Shown here: piece by piece, positions 7,292-20,100 of the stretch
How the letters are laid out: every line of letters starts with the position of its first letter
Position numbering within the stretch: position 1 is the first letter of the stretch
DNA from: Hymenobacter elongatus
GTDB lineage: Bacteria > Bacteroidota > Bacteroidia > Cytophagales > Hymenobacteraceae
Assembly (NCBI RefSeq): GCF_004745955.1
Contig: NZ_SRLD01000005.1
Location: 62,001 to 126,000, forward strand
DNA length: 64,000 nt
Direction of reading: 5' to 3'
The notes under the pieces: model-generated
Told to the model about the DNA's origin: nothing
Database searches by the model: none
Seen by the model: the letters and a program-made list of their open reading frames with translations, nothing else
Made by a program: the position numbers and the translations under genes

Positions 7292-8266
7292 ATGATGAAA
7301 CGTATTGCAGTTTTCACCAGCGGCGGCGACTCGCCGGGTATGAACGCCTGCATCCGGGCCGTGGTGCGCACGGCCGTGTATCACGGCATTGAAGTATATG
7401 GCATCATGCGCGGCTACAGCGGCATGATTAAAGGCGAGTTCGTACGCCTCGATTCGGCTTCCGTAGCCAACACCATCCAGAAGGGCGGCACGATTCTCAA
7501 GTCGGCGCGCAGCCAGAAATTCATGACTAAAGAAGGTCGGCAGCAAGCCTTCGACCAGCTGGTAAATAATGGTATCGATGGCCTGGTAGCCATCGGCGGC
7601 AATGGGACGTTCACCGGCGCTACTCTTTTCGAGCAGGAGTTCGGCATCCCGACCGTGGGCGCGCCGGGCACCATCGACAACGACCTCTACGGTACCGATT
7701 ATACCATCGGCTACGATACGGCCGTGAACACGGCCCTGGAGGCCATCGACAAGATTCGCGACACGGCCGACTCGCACGACCGCTGCTTTTTTATCGAAGT
7801 GATGGGCCGCGACTCGGGCTACATTGCCATTCCCTGCGCCATTGGCGGCGGGGCCGAAATCGTGATGATTCCGGAAACGCAGATGTCGACGGAAGCCGTG
7901 ATTGAAACGCTGCAAAGCGGTTGGAAACGGTCCAAAACCTCGTTTATCGTCATCGTGGCCGAGGGCGACGAGGAGGGGAACGCCCAGGCCGTGGCCCAGC
8001 GCGTAAAGGAAGCTATTCCCGAGCTCGATACCCGCGTTACCATCATCGGGCACGTGCAGCGCGGCGGCTCCCCCACCGCCGCCGACCGTCTGCTGGGCTC
8101 CCAAATCGGCATTGCCGCCGTGGAAGGGCTGCTCAACGGCATGCGCAACGTGATGGCCGGCATCGTAGACCGCAAGCTGGTATACACGCCATTCAGCGAC
8201 ACGATTCACAAAAAGAAGCTTATCAACCAGACGTTTATGCGCATGGTGGAAATTCTGAACGTGTAG
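7292..8266 (+). CDS. pfkA: ATP-dependent 6-phosphofructokinase
   Basis: 324 residues, the usual bacterial PfkA length. The ATP site motif is TSGGDSPGMNACIRAVVR at the N-terminus, followed by GGNGTFTGA. The catalytic TIDND motif is in PGTIDNDLYGTDYTIGYD, and the sugar-phosphate motifs are EVMGRDSGYIA and HVQRGGSPTAADR. It phosphorylates fructose 6-phosphate to fructose 1,6-bisphosphate, the committed step of glycolysis. The Gly in GGNGTF (rather than GGDGSY) matches ATP-type enzymes of Bacteroidota. It is monocistronic: a hairpin element and a strong terminator follow. Confidence 0.96.
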   Translation: MMKRIAVFTSGGDSPGMNACIRAVVRTAVYHGIEVYGIMRGYSGMIKGEFVRLDSASVANTIQKGGTILKSARSQKFMTKEGRQQAFDQLVNNGIDGLVAIGGNGTFTGATLFEQEFGIPTVGAPGTIDNDLYGTDYTIGYDTAVNTALEAIDKIRDTADSHDRCFFIEVMGRDSGYIAIPCAIGGGAEIVMIPETQMSTEAVIETLQSGWKRSKTSFIVIVAEGDEEGNAQAVAQRVKEAIPELDTRVTIIGHVQRGGSPTAADRLLGSQIGIAAVEGLLNGMRNVMAGIVDRKLVYTPFSDTIHKKKLINQTFMRMVEILNV

Positions 8267-8298
8267 CGGCTAGCTTGGGAGATGGTGCGCTTGAAGTT

Positions 8299-8384
8299 GA
8301 AGCTGTTGAGGAAGTATAGCTGAACCTATCAGACCGTCCTGCTGCGCATTACGGTCCGGTTCTGTTGACTTCCTCAACAGCTTC
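8299..8384. repeat. Short palindromic element with T2-like ends
   Basis: The 17-bp ends GAAGCTGTTGAGGAAGT (8299-8315) and its exact complement (8368-8384) bound 52 nt without a recognised core. The ends resemble the T2 type (GAAGCTGTTTGAG) found at 35027, 39735 and 49791. Confidence 0.65.
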
Positions 8385-8453
8385 GTTCATTTTTTTGTAT
8401 CATCCCCCTCTGTCGGCCGCAAAAGAAAGACTTTTCTGACCGAAGATACTTCA

Positions 8454-8500
8454 ACACGCAAAAGCCCTCTACCGTAGCCGGTAGGGGGCTTTTTGCGTGT
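8454..8500. terminator. Bidirectional terminator between pfkA and miaA
   Basis: A long inverted repeat has arms beginning ACACGCAAAAAGCCC and ending with the complement; the stem is GC-rich at its base with A and T runs outside. It serves the convergent genes pfkA and miaA. Confidence 0.8.
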
Positions 8501-8555
8501 TGGGAGAAGCTGTCGGGCTCTTTGCAAGGCGGAAGATGCAGGATGCAACGGAACG

Positions 8556-9461
8556 TCAGAGCGGAAAGCCCACTTCGTCCGGGTGCAGCCATTGATAGGC
8601 GGGGTCGCGGCGGAGCCACGTGAGCTGGCGCTTGGCGTAGTGACGCGTGTTGCGCTTGAGCAGGCGCACGGCTTCGGGCCAGTCGTAGAGGCCGTCGAGG
8701 TAGCCGAATAGTTCCTGGTAGCCCACGGTTTGCAGGGCGTTGTGGTGGCGGTAGGGCAGCAAGCTGGTTGCCTCATCCAGCAAGCCGGCTTCCAGCATCT
8801 GCTCCACCCGCTCATCAATGCGCTGGTAGAGCTCCTCCCGCTCGCGGGTGAGGGCAACTTTGATGACCTGGAAAGGACGTTCCTTAGCCGCTTTCGGCGT
8901 GTGGAAGCTTGAAAATGGCTGGCCAGTACTCCGGCTTACCTCCAGGGCGCGCACTACGCGCTGGTGGTTTTGCCGGTCAATACGGGCATGGGTTACCGGA
9001 TCGAGGCGGGCCAGCTCGGCCACGAGCGGCTCCAGACCGCCCGCAGCCAGCTCCTGCTGCAAAGCGGCCCGCACGGCCAGGTCGGCCAGCGGCATGGCAT
9101 CCAGCCCCTCGGTCACGGCCTGCAAATAGAGGCCCGAACCACCGGTTAGAATAACGAGCGGGTGGCGCTGAAAAAGCTGCTCCAGCAGGGCCAGGCAATC
9201 GACTTCGAAGCGGCCGGCGTTGTAGTCTTCGGTAATGCCGTGCGAATCGATGAAGTGGTGCGCCACACCCTGCATTTCGGCGGGTGTAGGCTTGGCCGTA
9301 CCGATGGACAGCTCACGGAAAAACTGGCGCGAGTCGGCGGAAATAATATCGGTGGCGTAGTGCTGGGCCAGTCGCACGCACAGGGCCGTTTTGCCCACGG
9401 CCGTTGGCCCCGAGATGACGAGTAAGGTAGGCTGCGACGGAGCGCGGGGGAGCAGGTTCAT
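8556..9461 (-). CDS. miaA: tRNA dimethylallyltransferase (A37 prenylation)
   Basis: 301 residues from the ATG at 9461. This ATG overlaps the stop of the upstream glycosyltransferase (ATGA at 9461-9458), implying coupled translation; the frame upstream adds only eight poor codons. The P-loop GPTAVGKTALCVRLAQHY is followed by DIISADSRQFFRELSIGTAK and the conserved RIDRQNHQRVVRALEV region; the tRNA-binding part ends HYAKRQLTWLRRDP. MiaA transfers a dimethylallyl group to A37 of tRNAs reading UNN codons. Length and motifs are complete. Confidence 0.95.
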   Translation of the reverse strand: MNLLPRAPSQPTLLVISGPTAVGKTALCVRLAQHYATDIISADSRQFFRELSIGTAKPTPAEMQGVAHHFIDSHGITEDYNAGRFEVDCLALLEQLFQRHPLVILTGGSGLYLQAVTEGLDAMPLADLAVRAALQQELAAGGLEPLVAELARLDPVTHARIDRQNHQRVVRALEVSRSTGQPFSSFHTPKAAKERPFQVIKVALTREREELYQRIDERVEQMLEAGLLDEATSLLPYRHHNALQTVGYQELFGYLDGLYDWPEAVRLLKRNTRHYAKRQLTWLRRDPAYQWLHPDEVGFPL

Positions 9462-10585
9462 GCAGGAATGGATTGGGGGGGCCACAAGGCGTCATAAAGC
9501 GCCACGAGGTGTTGCTCTTCGTGCTGCCAGCTCAACGTCTGCCGGGCGCGGCGGCAATTGGCGGCCAGCTCGTGGTAGCGGGCCGGGTTGTCGCGCAGCA
9601 GGCCGTTGAGAGCCGCCGCAATAGAGTCCGGGGTCAGCGTGACGACTTCCGCCACCTCGTATTGCTCATTGAGGCAACGGTATTCCGGAAAATCGACGAT
9701 GAGCTGCGGAATACCGGCGTGGAGGTAGTCGAAAAACTTATTGGCCAGGGAATAATAGTAGCTCAGCCCCTGATTTTCGAGCAGCATGATACCAACGGCA
9801 GCCTCGTTGGTTATCGTGCGCAGGTCGTCGGGCAGCACGAATCCCCGAAATTCGACCTGCCCACTGGCCAGCAGCCCCAAGCGAGAAGCCTGCGCCCGCA
9901 ACGCCGCCGACAAGTCGCCTTCCCCACAAATCACGAGTCGGCCGGCCACCTGCGGCATAGCATCCAGCAAAGCCTCCAGCCCCCGGCCCGCGTTTAGCGC
10001 GCCTTGGTACAGAATATAGCCGCCAGCCGGGGCCGCCATCGGGGCCGGCGGCAGCTCCGGCGGCAGCAGCAGGCTGATATTGCGCACTACGCCAAACGAC
10101 TTGCCGTAGCGCTGTTGGAAGACCTGCGCCAGTGCCGGCCCTACGGTGTAGGCCAGGGCGGCCCGCGGCACAATAAACCGCTCTATAGCCAGCCACAGCC
10201 GCCGCACGGCCGGGCGGGCTACCACTTCGGGCACCTCCGTAAACAGCTCGTGGGCATCGTAGAGAAAGGGTTGCCCGGCCAGCCGGGCCCGCAGCCAGAC
10301 GGGCAGAGCGGTATCCAGATCGATGGCGCACCAGGCGGAAGCCCGCTGCCCAAGCAGGTACATTAGCAAGCGCAGATTGAATTCCAGATAGAACAGCTTA
10401 CCCGTATTCTGCCAGCAGCGCAGCCGGTGCTGGCGGTAGGGCTGGGCCATCAGGGGGCGGGAGGTGGGCCAGTGGCGGCCCACCAGCAGCACCTCGTACC
10501 CGTGCGCGGCCAGGCTGCGGCAAATCCGCTGCATGCGCTGGTCGTAGTTTAAGTCGGTGGTTACGGTGAAGATAAGGGTGCGCAT
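9458..10585 (-). CDS. Glycosyltransferase, GT-B fold (GT4-like)
   Basis: 375 residues from the ATG at 10585 (MRTLIFTVTTDLNYDQRMQR), chosen over the ATG six codons earlier because it begins the first beta strand. The N-terminal Rossmann half carries the acceptor site. The C-terminal half has GGYILYQGALNAGRGLEALL and the conserved ENQGLSYYYSLANKFFDYLH region with its Glu and sugar-nucleotide contacts. It is cytoplasmic or peripheral to the membrane and probably adds a sugar to a surface glycan; donor and acceptor are unknown. The stop overlaps the miaA start by four bases. Confidence 0.85.
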   Translation of the reverse strand: MRTLIFTVTTDLNYDQRMQRICRSLAAHGYEVLLVGRHWPTSRPLMAQPYRQHRLRCWQNTGKLFYLEFNLRLLMYLLGQRASAWCAIDLDTALPVWLRARLAGQPFLYDAHELFTEVPEVVARPAVRRLWLAIERFIVPRAALAYTVGPALAQVFQQRYGKSFGVVRNISLLLPPELPPAPMAAPAGGYILYQGALNAGRGLEALLDAMPQVAGRLVICGEGDLSAALRAQASRLGLLASGQVEFRGFVLPDDLRTITNEAAVGIMLLENQGLSYYYSLANKFFDYLHAGIPQLIVDFPEYRCLNEQYEVAEVVTLTPDSIAAALNGLLRDNPARYHELAANCRRARQTLSWQHEEQHLVALYDALWPPQSIPA

Positions 10586-10729
10586 ACGAAAATTAGCGGC
10601 CATTTTCTGGGAGGAATCACCCGCAGAATCACGCTATCTGGGATATTTTTGACAAATTTAAGGAGTTAAACTCGTGTACTGGTCAGGAGTGGTGGGCGCA
10701 GCTCCACCGCGGGCCGCCTATCCTACCCG

Positions 10730-14851
<4,122 letters not shown>

Positions 14852-14911
14852 CTACCGTATTCCTTTTCACCCGGCCCTTCCCTATCCTTCCGACCCTAAA
14901 CTTTCTTTCCC

Positions 14912-15289
14912 ATGGCTGACACTAAAACAATCCTGATAGCAGAGGATAGCTCTGTGATTCTGAACCTGACCAAAAAGATTCTGGAGCTCCAGAAATACCG
15001 CATCGTGTCGGCTAAAAACGGCGGGGAAGTGCTCAAGCAAGTCGAATCGCAGCCCATCGACTGCGTGCTGATGGACATTAACATTCCGGTGAAAGACGGC
15101 ATGGAATGCACCCGCGAAATCCGCCGCAATGCCGATCCGCGCATCGCCCAGATTCCGATTATCGCCATTACCGGCAACGCCAACAACTACTCCATGGAGC
15201 AGTTTCGCGAGGCTGGCGTGACGGACTACCTGCCCAAACCACTCGATTTTGACGCGCTGGTGCGCGTGGTGAAACAATACATAGGCTAG
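14912..15289 (+). CDS. CheY-like single-domain response regulator
   Basis: 125 residues, a lone receiver domain. The acidic pair is in ILIAEDSSVILNLTKKIL, the phosphoacceptor Asp in CVLMDINIPVKDGMECTREI, then IAITGNAN with the switch Thr, and the conserved Lys in TDYLPKPLDFDALV. It has no output domain, so it signals by protein contact or acts as a phosphate relay or sink. It lies 61 nt after the hybrid kinase whose HPt domain is the likely donor; the pair should be co-transcribed. The physiological output is unknown. Confidence 0.93.
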   Translation: MADTKTILIAEDSSVILNLTKKILELQKYRIVSAKNGGEVLKQVESQPIDCVLMDINIPVKDGMECTREIRRNADPRIAQIPIIAITGNANNYSMEQFREAGVTDYLPKPLDFDALVRVVKQYIG

Positions 15290-15293
15290 CTGG

Positions 15294-15383
15294 TAGGGTC
15301 TTGAAAGCGGAAACGTCGGAAGCCGGCCGGAGCGTACCTACTCTCCGGATCAAGCATCCGGGTGGCAAGCCTTCAAGACCCTA
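15294..15383. repeat. Palindromic element with 12-bp ends TAGGGTCTTGAA
   Basis: TAGGGTCTTGAA (15294-15305) and its complement TTCAAGACCCTA (15372-15383) bound 66 nt that contain a small inner inverted repeat (CTCCGGA). It fills nearly the whole gap between the response regulator and the MBL hydrolase. Its ends match no other element in the window. Confidence 0.55.
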
Positions 15384-15392
15384 ATACCTTAC

Positions 15393-16160
15393 ATGAAAGT
15401 TACTTTTCTCGGTACTGGTACATCGCAGGGAGTCCCCATGATTGGGTGCCATTGCCCGGTATGCAGCTCCGTGGACTACCGCGACAAGCGTCTGCGGGTA
15501 TCGGTGCACGTCCAGACCCAGGGCAAAAGCCTCATCATCGATTCCGGACCCGATTTTCGCCAGCAAGTGCTGCGGGCCCGCATCGACCACCTGGACGCCC
15601 TGATTTTCACCCACGAGCACAAGGACCACACGGCCGGCATGGATGATATCCGGGCCTATAATTTCAAGCAGCAGCAAGACATGCCCGTGTACGCCGAAGC
15701 GCGCGTGCTGGAGCAGCTGCGCCGCGAGTACGCCTATATTTTTGCTGAGCACAAATACCCCGGCGTGCCCAAGGTGCAGACCATGCCGATTCTGAGCGAT
15801 ACGGACAGCTTTCTGGTGGAAGGCGTGGAAGTGCACCCTATTCGGGCCATGCACTATAAGCTGCCCGTACTGGGTTTCCGCATCGGCAACTTCACCTATA
15901 TCACCGATGCCAACTACCTCTCCGATGAGTCGTTGGCGCGGGTGCGGGGCTCCGAAATCATCGTGCTCAATGCCTTGCGGCACGAACAGCACATTTCCCA
16001 CTTCTCGCTGCAGGAAGCCGTCGATATTCTGGCCGATCTGGCTCCCCGCCAAGGGTACATCACGCACATTGGTCACCAGCTCGGCCGCCACCGCGACGTG
16101 GAAGCCACGCTCCCCGAGTTTGTGCGGCTGGCCTACGACGGACTACAGGTGGTGCTGTAA
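15393..16160 (+). CDS. MBL-fold metallo-hydrolase, PhnP-like
   Basis: 255 residues. It opens MKVTFLGTGTSQGVPMIGCH, typical of the PhnP-like branch, with a Cys pair in CHCPVCSS that may bind an extra zinc. The metallo-beta-lactamase signature HEHKDHTAGMDD binds the two active-site metals, with further ligands near ITDANY and ITHIGH. The PhnP relative hydrolyses cyclic phosphate diesters; other members act on different esters, so the substrate is not fixed. No phosphonate genes are nearby. Cytoplasmic; probably single-gene, since a palindromic element precedes it and a hairpin follows at 16164. Confidence 0.88.
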   Translation: MKVTFLGTGTSQGVPMIGCHCPVCSSVDYRDKRLRVSVHVQTQGKSLIIDSGPDFRQQVLRARIDHLDALIFTHEHKDHTAGMDDIRAYNFKQQQDMPVYAEARVLEQLRREYAYIFAEHKYPGVPKVQTMPILSDTDSFLVEGVEVHPIRAMHYKLPVLGFRIGNFTYITDANYLSDESLARVRGSEIIVLNALRHEQHISHFSLQEAVDILADLAPRQGYITHIGHQLGRHRDVEATLPEFVRLAYDGLQVVL

Positions 16161-16163
16161 CAC

Positions 16164-16192
16164 AACGGCCAGTTCCGCTGGAACTGGCCGTT
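16164..16192. terminator. Hairpin between convergent genes
   Basis: A 13-bp perfect inverted repeat, AACGGCCAGTTCC with its complement and a 3-nt loop, lies between the MBL gene and the convergent lipoprotein gene. No T run follows on either strand, so it is a weak terminator candidate. Confidence 0.45.
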
Positions 16193-16208
16193 GCCGCCGG
16201 GGTCAACC

Positions 16209-16709
16209 TCATTTCGTGGTGGGCTTGCTCACTCGCAGCACCACCGAAAAATCGTACTTGGCGGGGTCACACCGGAGCATCTTCCATTTCACGTAGTAGA
16301 GTACGTAGCGCTGCCCGTTGGCCCGGATACTGGTAGTATCGCGCCAGGCGGGCGAGCCGGCGGCGGGACTATTGGCTGGCAGCCGCACCTGCTGCACTTG
16401 CCCCGTGGCATCGGTCACGGTCAGGTTGGGGGACACATCGGTGCCGACCACGCAACGCAGGCTGGGGTTGCTGGAGCAGCCGTCGGCGGGGCAGTAGGTG
16501 TATTGCAGATCGGCTAATTCTACGGTCAGCTCGGGCGTGGCAGTCGTTGGCAGCCGGGCCACTTGCTGGTAGTTGAGGTCATAGTCTTGGTTGAAAGTAG
16601 CCGTGATGGGCGCCGGAACCACGTAGTTTTTAACTTTTTCGTCGGCTTTTTCGCAGGCTACAAGCCCCAGCCCTAGCGCGGAGACGGAAAGAAGTAGATG
16701 CTTTTTCAT
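16209..16709 (-). CDS. Hypothetical lipoprotein
   Basis: 166 residues. The N-terminus MKKHLLLSVSALGLGLVACE is a lipoprotein signal with the lipobox LVAC. The mature part is beta-rich and has three further Cys (CPADGC and LRCVVG), which could form disulfides in the periplasm, plus one near the end (LRCDPAKYDF). I do not recognise a domain. It converges with the MBL gene and is divergent from the NFACT gene at 16880. Exported to a membrane by its lipid anchor; function unknown. Confidence 0.75.
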   Translation of the reverse strand: MKKHLLLSVSALGLGLVACEKADEKVKNYVVPAPITATFNQDYDLNYQQVARLPTTATPELTVELADLQYTYCPADGCSSNPSLRCVVGTDVSPNLTVTDATGQVQQVRLPANSPAAGSPAWRDTTSIRANGQRYVLYYVKWKMLRCDPAKYDFSVVLRVSKPTTK

Positions 16710-16879
16710 TTAAATAAAGGTTGAGTAACTGGTATGAGCGGGGGTACTACCGGAAGGAGCAGCCAGCTGGGAAGATGGTTGCAAGCCGCAGCTATAATTC
16801 TGCCGGTCGTGCGGCTGTTTTACCTATACATTTCCAGCTTCTTCAGATACCATACCATCAGGCCGATTTCATCCTTTTC

Positions 16880-18430
16880 ATGCATAATAACCACTATTTT
16901 CTGCGCTTGCTGGCACCCGCTCTTTCCCAGCTGCTGGCCGGTTTTCAGGTAGCTACCTGTTTCTCGCAGGAAAAGGATGAGCTGGTTATCGGACTCACCA
17001 ACGGCGGGGCCGAGCTGTGGCTGAAGGCGCAGCTTGCGGCCGCTTTCCCAGTGCTGGCCCTGCCCGAAACTTTTCACCGCGCCCGTGCCAACTCGGTGGA
17101 TCTGCTGCCCGGCCTGCTCGGCAAAATAGTAGCGGACGCCAGCGTATTTCCCCACGACCGGGTGCTACGGCTGCACTTCACCGACGGGGCTACACTGCTG
17201 TTTAAGCTCTACGGCCCCCGGCCCAACGCGGTATTCCGTCCGGCACCGGATGCGCCGGCCGAGCTGTTTCACCAGCGCTACACCGCCGACGCGGACCTGG
17301 CCCCGGCCGCAGAGCCTCTCCCCGACCCCACGAACCCGCTGCGGGCCTACCCGGCCCTGGGCGACGTGCCGCCGCGCTACCTGCGGGCCCACGGCTACGA
17401 AGCCGCTACCGAGGCTACCCGCTTACGCATGGTAGCAGAAACGGTGCAACTGCTCGAAAACCCGCCGCAGCTTTACCTGACAGCCGTGGAAGGAAAAACC
17501 CGCCTGACTCTGCTGCCCGTAGGGGAAACTGAGCAAACGCTGCCGCCCGACGCCGTGGCGGCGCTACGGCTGTTTGTGCCCCTCACGCTGGGCCGGCGCG
17601 CCTACGAAACCGAGCTGCGCCAAGTGCGGCAGGCCCTGGAAAAGCGGACCGAGGAAGCTACCATCAGCGCCAGCCACGCCCGCACGCGCCTTTATGCCCT
17701 GGAGCACATGGCTGGCTACCGCCAAACTGCCGACCTGATTATGGCCAACTTAAGCCAGATTCCGGCCGGGGCGGCGCAGGTCGAAGTCGTGGATTTCTAC
17801 CAGGACAACCAGCCGCGCACCATCAAGCTCAAGGCCACCGAAACGCCGCAGCGCACGGCCCAGAACTTATATCGTAAAGCCAAAAACCAGAAGATAGAGA
17901 CGGAGCAGCTGCAGGAGCGCATCGAGCGCCGGGAAACCGAGGCCTTCTGGTGCCTGGAGCGGCTGGAAGAGCTAGCCGCTATTGCGGAGCTGCGCCAGCT
18001 CCGCGCGTGGCGCAAGACGCACGACCTCCAGCCCGAAACCAAGGCCAAAGAAGCCGCTGAACTACCCTTCAAAGTATTTACGGACAGTGGCTACACCATT
18101 CTGGTGGGCCGCAATGCGCAGAACAACGACCTGCTCACCCAACGCTATGCCCATAAGGATGACCTCTGGCTGCACGCCAAGGACGTGACGGGCTCTCACG
18201 TGGTGGTGAAGCACAAGGCTGGCCAGCCGGTACCAGAGCCCGTGGTAGAGCGGGCCGCGCAGCTGGCGGCCTGGTACTCGCGGCGCAAAAACGACTCGCT
18301 GTGCCCCGTGACGGTAACGCCCAAAAAGTTTGTGCGCAAGCGCAAAGGAGCTGTGGCCGGGCAGGTAGTAGTGGAGCGGGAACGGGTGGTGCTGGTGGTG
18401 CCCGCCAATCCATTTGAGCGGGCCAGCTAG
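16880..18430 (+). CDS. NFACT-family RNA-binding protein (RqcH-like)
   Basis: 516 residues from the ATG at 16880 (MHNNHYFLRLLAPALSQLLA). The open frame extends 53 codons upstream but that part is not protein-like. N-terminal NFACT-N region with DELVIGLTNGGAELWL and HRARANSVDLLPGLLG, a coiled-coil middle (about 285-400), and the NFACT-R domain with YTILVGRNAQNNDLLTQRYA and DLWLHAKDVTGSHVVVKHKA. RqcH binds stalled 60S/50S-tRNA complexes and adds alanine tails for degradation; older names are fibronectin-binding protein or DUF814. The DxR residues typical of active RqcH are not obvious by eye, so activity is not certain. The HAKDVTGSH motif is strong. Confidence 0.88.
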   Translation: MHNNHYFLRLLAPALSQLLAGFQVATCFSQEKDELVIGLTNGGAELWLKAQLAAAFPVLALPETFHRARANSVDLLPGLLGKIVADASVFPHDRVLRLHFTDGATLLFKLYGPRPNAVFRPAPDAPAELFHQRYTADADLAPAAEPLPDPTNPLRAYPALGDVPPRYLRAHGYEAATEATRLRMVAETVQLLENPPQLYLTAVEGKTRLTLLPVGETEQTLPPDAVAALRLFVPLTLGRRAYETELRQVRQALEKRTEEATISASHARTRLYALEHMAGYRQTADLIMANLSQIPAGAAQVEVVDFYQDNQPRTIKLKATETPQRTAQNLYRKAKNQKIETEQLQERIERRETEAFWCLERLEELAAIAELRQLRAWRKTHDLQPETKAKEAAELPFKVFTDSGYTILVGRNAQNNDLLTQRYAHKDDLWLHAKDVTGSHVVVKHKAGQPVPEPVVERAAQLAAWYSRRKNDSLCPVTVTPKKFVRKRKGAVAGQVVVERERVVLVVPANPFERAS

Positions 18431-18474
18431 GCTGATGGGAATTAAAATTTCCACCCGCCTGCTCTGGGGTCCGC

Positions 18475-18570
18475 GCGGCCGAAGCAGTATTACCGCACCA
18501 GTATCTGATTACTACTGCGGTAGCGATGCTTCGACAGGCAGAAGCCAGAGCACACAGGACATAGAATCGG
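18475..18570. repeat. Decayed C-type palindromic core
   Basis: TACCGCA (18491-18497) and TGCGGTA (18516-18522) flank a short loop, followed by GATGCTTCGACAGGCAG, the right half of the C core (compare 29574-29665). No intact ends are seen. This is a relic in the 800-bp gap after the NFACT gene. Confidence 0.5.
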
Positions 18571-18629
18571 CTTTTTTGTAGCCCCCAAGCAGGCACCAAT
18601 CATTCGCCTTGCAGCGGCCAACCTGAAAA

Positions 18630-18670
18630 ACAGAAAACCCGCTTCAGCTAAGCTGAAGCGGGTTTTCTGT
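18630..18670. terminator. Terminator next to tRNA-Leu
   Basis: A 19-bp perfect stem (18630-18648 with 18652-18670) has a TAA loop and AAAAC/GTTTT at its flanks. It lies 5 nt past the tRNA 3' end and would stop its minus-strand transcript. Confidence 0.8.
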
Positions 18671-18675
18671 TGGAG

Positions 18676-18757
18676 TGCGCGCGGGGAGATTCGAACTCCC
18701 ACACCCGAAGGCACCACCCCCTCAAGATGGCGTGTCTACCAGTTTCACCACGTGCGC
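18676..18757 (-). tRNA. tRNA-Leu (anticodon GAG)
   Basis: Read on the minus strand, it begins GCGCACGTGGTGAAACTGG, the class II leucine pattern with the D-loop TGGTAGACACG. The anticodon loop CTTGAGG gives GAG. A short variable arm (GGTGCCTTCGGGTGT) and the T arm GGGAG-TTCGAAT-CTCCC follow. The 3' acceptor strand CGCGCGC pairs with GCGCACG except for one A:C mismatch at pair 5. CCA is not encoded directly after the discriminator. Confidence 0.9.
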
Positions 18758-19209
18758 GGATAAAGTAAGTGGTACTCACTACGGCAGCAAGGAAAGCTAC
18801 CGGCTTCGCTGAGGCGGCGAAGTGGGGACAAAAGTAGCCGGTTGGAGTAAGCGTTGCAAGTAGAACAGCGTTTTTTCCGTGAAAAAGACTGTTAACCGGT
18901 ATAACTGGCGACTTGAGGCGCTAAGAATCAGCAACAAAGCCAGCGAAGAAATTTTCAGCTTAGCGGTGCGAAACATGTCGTTCCAAGGTTAACGGTGGGC
19001 TGTGCCCGCCCAGGCTGCTGGTGTATGGCTACCCATGGGCAGCAGGCGGCGGAGAAGCGTCGAGGTTCAGCGGAATCTGAACAACCTCCCGGTAGAAGAA
19101 CGACGAGGCGCAGCTATGCGTCTCTACAGGGTTTCAGTGGCTTAGTCTGTGTTTAGGGATGACACGTTCTTTCATCAGTCTTGCAATACGCTTCCACCAC
19201 CTCCTGAAC
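18758..19209. other. Gap without a gene between tRNA-Leu and the dps terminator
   Basis: About 450 bases with no convincing open frame. At about 19052-19138 is a decayed B-type core (GCGTCGAGG ... GACGAGGCGCAGCTATGCGTCTCTAC). The AT-rich stretch at 18850-18970 has no recognisable motif; the tRNA promoter should lie at its left end. Confidence 0.5.
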
Positions 19210-19251
19210 GTGCAAAAGCCCTGACTCAAGGGTGAGCCAGGGCTTTTGCAC
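19210..19251. terminator. Terminator 3' of dps
   Basis: GTGCAAAAGCCCTGACTC pairs with GTGAGCCAGGGCTTTTGCAC (a few mismatches) around a short loop, with T/A runs inside the stem base. It lies 17 nt beyond the dps stop. Confidence 0.75.
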
Positions 19252-19268
19252 AGCTGGTTGGGCAAAGG

Positions 19269-19925
19269 CTACGAACGGACCAATGGAGTGTCCACAACGT
19301 GCTCCGACACGAACCACACCTGCATTTCGTTGGCGCGCAGCACTTCACTGATGAACAAGTCGTTGCTGCCGTCGTCGCCGCTTTCGTCGGCTTGTTCAGC
19401 AAAGTCGTGGCAGTTTTTGAGGATAATCTGGTGGGCTTCCAGCAGGCGCGAAACCTGGATGGGAGCCTCCTCCCGGTCGCGGGGCGGGCGCGGAATGCTG
19501 GCCAGCTCGGCTACGTCGTGAGCCATAGCCACGGCCACGCCGCCCAGGATCTGGATGCGCTCAGCAATGGTATCGACCAGCACGCTTTGCTCTTCGTAGT
19601 GCTTATCGTAGAGCAGGTGCAACTGGTAGAACGTAGGACCTACTACCTGCCAATGGTGCTTTTTGTAAAGGTCGCGCAGGGTGATGGTGTCGGCCAGCAT
19701 CTGGTTGAGGTTGTTCACGCTCTGCTGACGGGTTTTCTCATTGAGGCCGATGGGTAGGCGCTGCGACACGGTTCCGTACTTCTGGAGCGGAGCCGGGGCG
19801 TTGAACTGCTGGTTGAGCACGGGCTGCACGCTGGGCGCCTGGCCGTTGGTGGTGGTGCTGGCCGTGGGAGAAGCTTTGGGGGCAGCCTTGGCAGCAGGTT
19901 TCTTGGTGGTGTCTTTGGTAGCCAT
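19269..19925 (-). CDS. dps: Dps-family ferritin-like DNA-protecting protein
   Basis: 218 residues from the ATG at 19925 (MATKDTTKKPAAKAAPKASP). The first 45 residues are a Lys/Ala/Thr-rich tail, a typical DNA-binding extension. The ferritin-like bundle follows, with the ferroxidase residues of Dps in KKHHWQVVGPTFYQLHLLYD and KHYEEQSVLVDTIAERIQIL, then GGVAVAMAHDVAELASI. Dps forms 12-mers that oxidise and store iron and cover DNA under oxidative stress. The VIT-like gene at 20101 is divergent and shares the 175-bp promoter region, suggesting joint iron or stress control. Confidence 0.92.
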   Translation of the reverse strand: MATKDTTKKPAAKAAPKASPTASTTTNGQAPSVQPVLNQQFNAPAPLQKYGTVSQRLPIGLNEKTRQQSVNNLNQMLADTITLRDLYKKHHWQVVGPTFYQLHLLYDKHYEEQSVLVDTIAERIQILGGVAVAMAHDVAELASIPRPPRDREEAPIQVSRLLEAHQIILKNCHDFAEQADESGDDGSNDLFISEVLRANEMQVWFVSEHVVDTPLVRS

Positions 19926-20100
19926 TGGTAGAGAAGCGGAATTATGGAATGCGGCCCGGGCGGCCACTACAGGGCTTTACGAGTGCTGCGGCGCTAGGTT
20001 CGGCCAAGTGCGGAGGCCGGGCCAGGGTAGTGGCGCTAATTGCCCACGGCCAGGCGCTACCTTGGTAACCGAAATACCCTTGTTAGAGTTGGTAATACCT

